A stretch of DNA of 32,303 nucleotides, taken from positions 1 to 32,303 of the forward strand of contig WTJD01000007.1 in the NCBI GenBank assembly GCA_011524975.1, given 5' to 3'. Of the stretch, positions 17,517 to 24,259 are shown in pieces. A program made the translations under genes and the position numbers. Every line of letters starts with the position of its first letter. Position 1 is the stretch's first letter. The notes below the pieces were generated by a model. The model was given only the letters and a program-made list of their open reading frames with translations. It was not told the origin of the DNA and ran no database searches. Source of the stretch: Lysobacterales bacterium. Its GTDB lineage: Bacteria; Pseudomonadota; Gammaproteobacteria; Xanthomonadales; SZUA-36.

Positions 17517-19193
17517 TCAGGCAACGCCCTCAACGGAACCATCTTCATTGAGTTTGACCTTGAGGGCCTGCGGATTCCGTGGCAGACCAGGCATGCGCAG
17601 GATGGCTCCGGTGAGCACCACCAAAAAACCCGCGCCTGCGCTCACCTGCACGTTGCGAACGGTAATCTCGAAATCCCTCGGACGCCCCAGCAGAGCCGGA
17701 TCGTCGGACAGCGAAGCCGGGGTCTTGGCAATGCAAATGGGCAATCCGTCCAGGCCTGCGCTGCGGATGGCGGCGAGATCCTTTTCCGCTTCCTTGGCAA
17801 ACACCACGCCGGAGGCGCCGTACTGATTTTTTGCCACCTTGCGCACCTTGTCATGGAAGCTGTCATCCGCCTCGTACAGGAACTTCAGCGGCTCGTTGTC
17901 TTCCACCGACGCCATGACCTGGCGCGCGAGGTCGGCCGAACCGGGTCCACCCTCGGCGAAATGGCGAGACTCGGCAAACCGCATGCCGTGCCGGTCCACG
18001 CGCTCGCGAACAAAAGCGATTTCCTCGTCGGTGTCCGCCGCGAAACGGTTAAGCGCCACTACCGGCTTTTTGCCGAATGCGGCAGCACTCTCGATGTGTT
18101 TGTCCAGGTTTTCCAGCCCGCGCCGCACCGCTTCGGTGTCCGGGGTTTCGAGCTCGTTCTTGTCCTTGCCGCCGTGCAGTTTGAGCGCCCGAAGCGTGGT
18201 GACCAACACCAGCGCGTCCGGATCGAGCCCGGCTGACCGGCACTTGATATCCATGAATTTCTCCGCGCCCAGGTCGAACCCGAAGCCGGCCTCCGTGATG
18301 GTCCAGTCCGCATGGTGCATGGCCATGCGGGTCGCCACCACGGTATTGCAACCGTGCGCGATGTTGGCGAATGGCCCGCCGTGAACGAAGACCGGCACGC
18401 CCTCCAGCGTCTGCACGAGGTTGGGATGCATGGCGTCTTTCAGCAAGGCCAACATGGCGCCGGTGACTTTCAGGGCGCCGGCACGGACCGGCTTGCCGTC
18501 GTAAGTGAAGCCAAGCAGGATGTTGTCGAGGCGGCGTTCGAGGTCCTTCATATCCTTTGCCAGGCAAAGTATGGCCATGATCTCAGAAGCCGCGGTGATA
18601 TCGAATCCGCCCTCTCTGGGCACGCCCTGCACCTTACCGCCCAGTCCCAGCACGATATTGCGCAACGCGCGGTCGTTCATATCCATGACCCGTCGCCACA
18701 ACACCTGCCGTGGATCGAGATTCAGTTCGTTGCCCTGGAAAATGACATTGTCCATGACCGCCGCGATCAGGTTATTGACCGCGGTGATGGCATGAAAATC
18801 TCCGGTAAAGTGGAGATTGATGCGATCAGCCGGGATCATCTGGGCATAGCCACCTCCGGTCGCGCCGCCCTTGACGCCAAAACAGGGCCCGAGTGATGGC
18901 TCTCGCAAGGCGACCGCCACCGATTCCCCGATGTGTTTGAAACCCTGCGAAAGGCCGATAGAGGTGGTGGTCTTGCCTTCGCCGGCCGCCGTCGGCGTGG
19001 TCGCCGACACCAGCACGAGCCGGGGTTTTCCAGGGCGCTCTCTCGGTTCAGCCAGGGCGTCGAGGCTGACCTTGGTGATCTCCGTGCCGAAAGGAATGAG
19101 GTGCCGGTCCTTGACGCCCAGTTCATGAGCCACATCAACAATGGGCGCCGGGTTGGCCTGTCTCGCAATTTCGTGATCTGAAAGCATGTTCAA
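17517..19193 (-). CDS. fhs: Formate-tetrahydrofolate ligase
   Basis: 558 aa. ATTPTAAGEGKTTTSIGLSQGF, REPSLGPCFGVKGGATGGGYAQMIPADRINLHFTGDFHAITAVNNLIAA, FVHGGPFANIAHGCNTVVAT, EAGFGFDLGAEKFMDIKC. Confidence 0.96.
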   Translation of the reverse strand: MNMLSDHEIARQANPAPIVDVAHELGVKDRHLIPFGTEITKVSLDALAEPRERPGKPRLVLVSATTPTAAGEGKTTTSIGLSQGFKHIGESVAVALREPSLGPCFGVKGGATGGGYAQMIPADRINLHFTGDFHAITAVNNLIAAVMDNVIFQGNELNLDPRQVLWRRVMDMNDRALRNIVLGLGGKVQGVPREGGFDITAASEIMAILCLAKDMKDLERRLDNILLGFTYDGKPVRAGALKVTGAMLALLKDAMHPNLVQTLEGVPVFVHGGPFANIAHGCNTVVATRMAMHHADWTITEAGFGFDLGAEKFMDIKCRSAGLDPDALVLVTTLRALKLHGGKDKNELETPDTEAVRRGLENLDKHIESAAAFGKKPVVALNRFAADTDEEIAFVRERVDRHGMRFAESRHFAEGGPGSADLARQVMASVEDNEPLKFLYEADDSFHDKVRKVAKNQYGASGVVFAKEAEKDLAAIRSAGLDGLPICIAKTPASLSDDPALLGRPRDFEITVRNVQVSAGAGFLVVLTGAILRMPGLPRNPQALKVKLNEDGSVEGVA

Positions 19194-19265
19194 TGTCCTC
19201 TGGTACGGGCGGCCGCGTGGGGCGCCGGTTTCATGAGTGAGGAAAGACGCCTGGCTGCCTGATAA

Positions 19266-20450
19266 TCAAGCCAGGAACGCGTATGGCAGGAAGTCGATTT
19301 CTTCACCCTTTTCGATATCCTGGCCGGGCGCCTGCACAACCAGGCCGTCACCCCACACAGCAGACATCAATACGCCGCTGCTTTGTCTCGGATGGCACTC
19401 TACACCATCGGGCGTGGATTTCGCACGCAAATAGGTCTGTCGAGGACTGCCCGCCAGGGCGAATTTCGCCACCTTTTTTACGGGAATCACCCGTCCATCG
19501 TCTCTCCCCTGGCAGGCGAACAGGTAGGGACGCGCCATGATCAGCGCGGTCACGAGGACAGAAGACGGGTTGCCGGGAAGGCCGATAAACGGCGTTTCCG
19601 ACACGCGCCCGAAGGCAAAAGGCTTACCCGGCTTGATCGCCACCTTCCACAAATCGATGGCGCCCAGGTCGGCCACCACGTTTTTAATGTGGTCCTCCTC
19701 TCCCACTGAAACCCCGCCCGAGGAGACGATGACATCGGCAGCTGATGCCGCTGACTGCAGCAATTCGCCGATGGCCGCCGGTTCATCCGGCGCGATACCC
19801 ATGTCCTGAACCTCAAAGCCCCAGTCCCCCAACAGCCCGGCCAGCATGTAGCGGTTGGAGTTGTATATCTGGCCGGCCGCGGCGATCTCTCCCGGTTCGA
19901 TCAGTTCGCTGCCGTTGGAAATCACGGCGACGCGCAAGCGGCGATAGGCGGGTACTTCCGCCAGCCCCAGGGAGGCGAGCAGGCCGAGCCCCTGAGCGTC
20001 GAACCGCCGGCCGGCGCGCATGACACGATCTCCGGCGGTGATGTCCTGGCCACGGGGGCGAATATTGGCTCCGCGATCGGGGCAACGGCCAATCACGACA
20101 TCCCGCGCGCTCGCCGTGCAATGCTCCTGCATCACAACGGTGTCCGCGCCCGGTGGAATATGCGCGCCGGTAAATATACGGGCGGCTGTGCCGGCCGGAA
20201 GCGGCTCAGGGTCGATGCCCGCAGGAATGCGAAGGCTCAGGGGCAGCGCGGCCGCCTCGCCCGGCCAGTCATCGTGCTGAAACGCATAGCCATCCATGGC
20301 GCTGTTGTCAGCGGGCGGAACATCGATCGCCGCAACGATATCCTCCGCGAGAATGCGCCCCAGGGCGCCGGTCAGGGGCACGGCCTCGGCCTGAACCAAT
20401 GGCCTGGCCTGCTCCAGCAGGGCCGAGACAGCCTGGTCAACCCCGAGCAT
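19266..20450 (-). CDS. moeA: Molybdopterin molybdenumtransferase MoeA
   Basis: The likely start is the ATG at 20450 (MLGVDQAVSALLEQARPL), overlapping the moaB stop. DVPPADNSAMDGYAF, RIFTGAHIPPGADTVVMQE, VAVISNGSELIEPGE, VIVSSGGVSVGEEDHIK, KPGKPFAFG, FIGLPGNPSSVLVT. Confidence 0.94.
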   Translation of the reverse strand: MLGVDQAVSALLEQARPLVQAEAVPLTGALGRILAEDIVAAIDVPPADNSAMDGYAFQHDDWPGEAAALPLSLRIPAGIDPEPLPAGTAARIFTGAHIPPGADTVVMQEHCTASARDVVIGRCPDRGANIRPRGQDITAGDRVMRAGRRFDAQGLGLLASLGLAEVPAYRRLRVAVISNGSELIEPGEIAAAGQIYNSNRYMLAGLLGDWGFEVQDMGIAPDEPAAIGELLQSAASAADVIVSSGGVSVGEEDHIKNVVADLGAIDLWKVAIKPGKPFAFGRVSETPFIGLPGNPSSVLVTALIMARPYLFACQGRDDGRVIPVKKVAKFALAGSPRQTYLRAKSTPDGVECHPRQSSGVLMSAVWGDGLVVQAPGQDIEKGEEIDFLPYAFLA

Positions 20451-20971
20451 TATTCCGCGCCGGCGCCGGTTTGCCCCACAAAGTTGCAGGGACGATGACG
20501 CGAATCCAGCTGCTCCGCGAGGATGCCGGACCAACCGGTCTTGCAGGCATTGGGCGAACCGGGCAGGCAGAAAATCAGGGTGCGGTTCGCGAAGCCGGCG
20601 CAACACCGCGACTGCACGGTGGAAGACCCCACTTCGCTGTAAGACAACTGCCTGAACAGCTCACCAAAGCCTTCGATCACGCGGTCAAACAAGGGCAGCA
20701 GTGCTTCAGGCGTTGAATCCCGGTCGGTGAGGCCCGTGCCGCCCGTGGTGATGACCGCGTGGATATCCGGGTCTACAATCCAGTCGGAAACCGTGGCGCG
20801 CATGCGGTAAATGTCATCCTTGACGATGGCGCGCGCATGAATCTGGTGCCCCGCTTCCCGGGCCAGGGAAGCCAGGGTGTCTCCCGAGCGGTCATTGTCG
20901 GCAGTGCGCGTGTCGGACACGGTCAGCACGGCGATATTCAGGGGGATGAAGTCGGTTGGGTGTTGATGCAT
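20450..20971 (-). CDS. moaB: Molybdenum cofactor biosynthesis protein MoaB
   Basis: 173 aa. LNIAVLTVSDTRTADNDRSGDTLASLAREAGH, AVITTGGTGLTDRDSTPEALLPLFD, FCLPGSPNACKTGWSGILAEQLD. Confidence 0.93.
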   Translation of the reverse strand: MHQHPTDFIPLNIAVLTVSDTRTADNDRSGDTLASLAREAGHQIHARAIVKDDIYRMRATVSDWIVDPDIHAVITTGGTGLTDRDSTPEALLPLFDRVIEGFGELFRQLSYSEVGSSTVQSRCCAGFANRTLIFCLPGSPNACKTGWSGILAEQLDSRHRPCNFVGQTGAGAE

Positions 20972-21040
20972 GTGATTCTCTCGAGCGTTTTCAGCAGGCG
21001 AATCCGCAGGTATCCCGGCGAAGCGCCATGACCGACCATT

Positions 21041-21676
21041 TCAACCGTCTTCACCCACGAGGTCAACCAGGCCGGCGGCCTCGGCCAGGTCCTGAGGCGT
21101 ATTGACATTCACAAAAGGTGAAACGCGAGATGCGGGCCAATCCACGATCGCGCACTCCATCTGATCGAGCACCCGCATCAAACCGGCGCCATCCGCGTCC
21201 AGAACAGCCGGTTTGACGCGCGGCAGCGCGTCGAGGTGCCACAGCGAAAATACCGGCTGCACCACGCCCTCGTAGCGCGCAACGGCCACGGACTTTTGCT
21301 CATCGAGCGCCGCGCGCATCAATTGCGATGAAAGATCCGCTGGCAGGAGCGGCGCGTCGCATGGAACGAGCAGCAGCCAGGGTTCACCACCCCGGCATTC
21401 GAGTCGCAGCAATCCGGAGACCAGCCCGGTCAGGGGGCCGCGACGGCGCTCGACCACATCGACCACCTGTTCCAGCCCGAACGCAGCAAGATCGGGGTTG
21501 CTGCGGTGCACACTGAGCAGAATCGGGCTGGCTTGCCCCCGCAATCTCTCCAGCACATGTTGCAGCATGGGCCGCCCGTTCAGTTCCGCCAGCGCCTTGT
21601 CCGGAACGCCCAACCTGCTGGATTGCCCCCCGGCCAACACCAGGCCCGTGGGCCGGCACCCCTCGCTCCGGGTCAT
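21041..21676 (-). CDS. mobA: Molybdenum cofactor guanylyltransferase MobA
   Basis: 211 aa. GLVLAGGQSSRLGVPDKALAELNGRPMLQHVLERL, RRGPLTGLVSGLL, LLVPCDAPLLPADL, FVNVNTPQDL. Confidence 0.92.
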   Translation of the reverse strand: MTRSEGCRPTGLVLAGGQSSRLGVPDKALAELNGRPMLQHVLERLRGQASPILLSVHRSNPDLAAFGLEQVVDVVERRRGPLTGLVSGLLRLECRGGEPWLLLVPCDAPLLPADLSSQLMRAALDEQKSVAVARYEGVVQPVFSLWHLDALPRVKPAVLDADGAGLMRVLDQMECAIVDWPASRVSPFVNVNTPQDLAEAAGLVDLVGEDG

Positions 21677-21888
21677 TCAGAGGCCAGTCGGCTGGCTGCC
21701 GCGACCACGACGGCATCCAGTTCCGCGCCCCCTTCCCGCACATAATCGAGCAGGGATTGCCGCATGGAGGGCGCCCAGAATCGTGTCAGGTGATCCAGGA
21801 CCCGGTCCTCCGCGTCGGCATGAAAACTGAAATTGACCGCAATCTGGTTGGCCATCTGAATCAGATGCTCAAGCTCGGTATCAGACAT
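21673..21888 (-). CDS. fdsD: Formate dehydrogenase delta subunit (FdsD)
   Basis: The likely start is the ATG at 21888, about 72 aa: MSDTELEHLIQMANQIAVNFSFHADAEDRVLDHLTRFWAPSMRQSLLDYV. Overlaps fdhD and mobA, typical of operon packing. Confidence 0.9.
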   Translation of the reverse strand: MSDTELEHLIQMANQIAVNFSFHADAEDRVLDHLTRFWAPSMRQSLLDYVREGGAELDAVVVAAASRLASE

Positions 21889-22693
21889 CGTGAGTCGTCT
21901 CCCCGGAATCCATGATCCGCTCTGGAAAGGTATAGACATTGTGCCGCCCCGGCCGGGCGAAGCCAACCAGGGTCATGCCCGCCTGGCCCGCAAACGTTAT
22001 CGCCAGGGCCGTGGGCGCGGATACGGCAACCAGCAGCTCCGAGCCCACCGCCGAGGCTTTGTACACCATCTCGTAACTGGCCCTGCTCGATACCACGACA
22101 AAACCCGTGGTTTTTTCAAACCCGGCGCGAGCGAGGCAGCCGATCAGCTTGTCCAGGGCGTTGTGCCGGCCCACATCCTCTCTCGCGTGCACCAGCCCCC
22201 GACGCAGGTCAAACCAGCCCGCGCAGTGCACCGCGCCGGTTCGGGACTGCAGAGGATGCCCTGCATCCAGTGCCTCGACGGCTTGCTGTATGGCGGATGG
22301 GGGCAATCGAAGCGCATTGGACACGGGCTCCGGGCGGCGCATGGCCTGTTCGATGGACTCCGCGCCGCACAAGCCGCAACCGGTTCGCCCCGCGAGATTG
22401 CGGCGCTGCCGGGAAAGAGTTTCCTGGGCTTGGCTGGAGACCGTCATGGCCACCTCCAGCCCCTGGTCCCGCTCAAGAACGCGCACTGCCAGCAGTTCGG
22501 AAGGATCCCGGACAATACCTTCGGACAGGCTGAAGCCCAGCGCAAAGTCCTCCAGGTCAGACGGCGTGGCCATCATGACCACGTGGGCATGGCGGTTGTA
22601 GGTCAAGGCGACCGGCACCTCCTCGGCGACGAAATCCACCCTGTCGTCTCGGGCGCCTGCATGCCAGCGGTCAACGGAAACTTTCCTGTGCAT
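21881..22693 (-). CDS. fdhD: Formate dehydrogenase accessory sulfurtransferase FdhD (FdsC)
   Basis: 270 aa. EEVPVALTYNRHAHVVMMATPSDLEDFALGFSLSEGIV, RTGCGLCGAESIEQAM, VHCAGWFDLRRGLVHAREDVGRHNALDKLIG, VSSRASYEMVYKA. Confidence 0.94.
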   Translation of the reverse strand: MHRKVSVDRWHAGARDDRVDFVAEEVPVALTYNRHAHVVMMATPSDLEDFALGFSLSEGIVRDPSELLAVRVLERDQGLEVAMTVSSQAQETLSRQRRNLAGRTGCGLCGAESIEQAMRRPEPVSNALRLPPSAIQQAVEALDAGHPLQSRTGAVHCAGWFDLRRGLVHAREDVGRHNALDKLIGCLARAGFEKTTGFVVVSSRASYEMVYKASAVGSELLVAVSAPTALAITFAGQAGMTLVGFARPGRHNVYTFPERIMDSGETTHDV

Positions 22694-22879
22694 CGGTCAA
22701 TTCTATGGGAAATTGGCCGGCCGGCGCGTAAAAAAGCGTGCCCAAGGCCGCCTCTGGCTGCGGATTCTGGCGCATGAGCGGTCCCGATGGCCCCTTTCAC
22801 CAGGACAATGACCTTTGGGATGTGGGCGATGCCATCAAAATACGCTATCCTCTGCGGCCCCGTTTCTGAGCCGCTTGCA

Positions 22880-24211
22880 ATGCGAAACTTTCTTCCCGCT
22901 TCCGGCATTGCGCTGTCCATGCTTGCCGCGCCCGCTGTCCACGCGGAAGCGCCGCCGGGCTACTATGCGAGCGTCAACCGCAACAACGCAGAGGACCTTC
23001 GACGGACTTTGCACGAGATCATCGACGACCACACCATTTTCCCCCTGGAAAGCGACGAAGTGGACATCTGGGATATTCTTCTGCTGGCCGATGAAAATAT
23101 CGACAACCCGAATCACGTTGTCACCATTTTTCGCAATGCCAGCCTGCCAAAACAGGACGGACCAGACCTCAACCTCAGCTATGACTATGGCTGGCCAAAA
23201 GAATACGGCTTCCCGGTCATTACTGAGGGAAACATACCCAGAACCGACGGCCACAATATGTTCGTCGCCGATGACAGCTACGTGACCAAGCGCAATGGCT
23301 GGCTCGCCTCGGGCTGCACCTCGAGTTGCGAGGAGCTGCCGACGGTATCGACCAATGGGCGGGGCGGCGGCAGCGGCGAGTTTCCTGGCAATTCCAACTG
23401 GCTGCTCACCCAGGGCAACGACGGCCTGTGGCAGGTATGGAAGGGGCGCATGGGTGACATCGCGCGGGCGGTTTTCTACATGGACATCCGCTACGAGGGC
23501 GGCATTCATACCCCGTCAGGGCGCCCCGAGCCGCAGTTTGCTTTCCCGGGTGGTTTTCGGCCCGATGCGCTCATCGACAGAACGCGCAGCGGGGAAAATG
23601 AAGACGAAGCTTTTTACGGCAATAAATCCACCCTGCTTGGCTGGCATCGCGACGACGAGCCAGATGACATCGAGCAAAGACACCACGAGACAATCTACGC
23701 GTTCCAGGGCAACCGGAATCCCTTCATAGACCATCCCGAATGGGTAGCCTGTATCTGGCAGGATCTGTGTACCCCTTTTCAAATCAACGGGGCCGTCTCG
23801 GACGCCTGGTATGACCCGGAGATACCCGGACAGGGTTTTCTGGTGACGGTCCTGCCCTCGCTGGAATTGATGTTTGTCGCCATGTTCACTTACGACGTGC
23901 AGCGCCCACCCGAGAACGTGAGCGCGATCATCGGCGAACCGGGGCATCGCTGGTTCACCGCGCTGGGGTCCTATGAGGGCAGCACCGCAAACCTCGTTAT
24001 AGAACAAACGACCGGCGGCGTTTTCGACACCGAGGCCCCGGTCGACCAACTTGAAGACGGATCGATGGTCGTGGAGTTCGGTGGCTGCGACAACGCCACA
24101 CTGGAATACGACATTCCATCCATCGGCCGGCAAGGCACCATATCGCTGGAGCGCGTGGTCAAAGACAATGTCGCGTTGTGCGAGGCGCTGGAGGCCAACG
24201 GCGAAAACTGA
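22880..24211 (+). CDS. Secreted endonuclease I-like nuclease with uncharacterised C-terminal domain
   Basis: The likely start is the ATG at 22880 (MRNFLPASGIALSMLAAPAVHAEA signal peptide). Endonuclease_1-like features are DGHNMFVADDSYVTKRNGW, ARAVFYMDIRYEGG, and LLGWHRDDEPDDIEQRHHETIYAFQGNRNPFIDHPEWVACIW. A separate C-terminal domain begins around SDAWYDPEIPGQGFLVTVLPSLELMFVAMFTYD. Confidence 0.82.
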   Translation: MRNFLPASGIALSMLAAPAVHAEAPPGYYASVNRNNAEDLRRTLHEIIDDHTIFPLESDEVDIWDILLLADENIDNPNHVVTIFRNASLPKQDGPDLNLSYDYGWPKEYGFPVITEGNIPRTDGHNMFVADDSYVTKRNGWLASGCTSSCEELPTVSTNGRGGGSGEFPGNSNWLLTQGNDGLWQVWKGRMGDIARAVFYMDIRYEGGIHTPSGRPEPQFAFPGGFRPDALIDRTRSGENEDEAFYGNKSTLLGWHRDDEPDDIEQRHHETIYAFQGNRNPFIDHPEWVACIWQDLCTPFQINGAVSDAWYDPEIPGQGFLVTVLPSLELMFVAMFTYDVQRPPENVSAIIGEPGHRWFTALGSYEGSTANLVIEQTTGGVFDTEAPVDQLEDGSMVVEFGGCDNATLEYDIPSIGRQGTISLERVVKDNVALCEALEANGEN

Positions 24212-24259
24212 ACGCCAACGCCAACGCCAAGGTGGACGTTTCACCGTCCCCGGTTTCGC

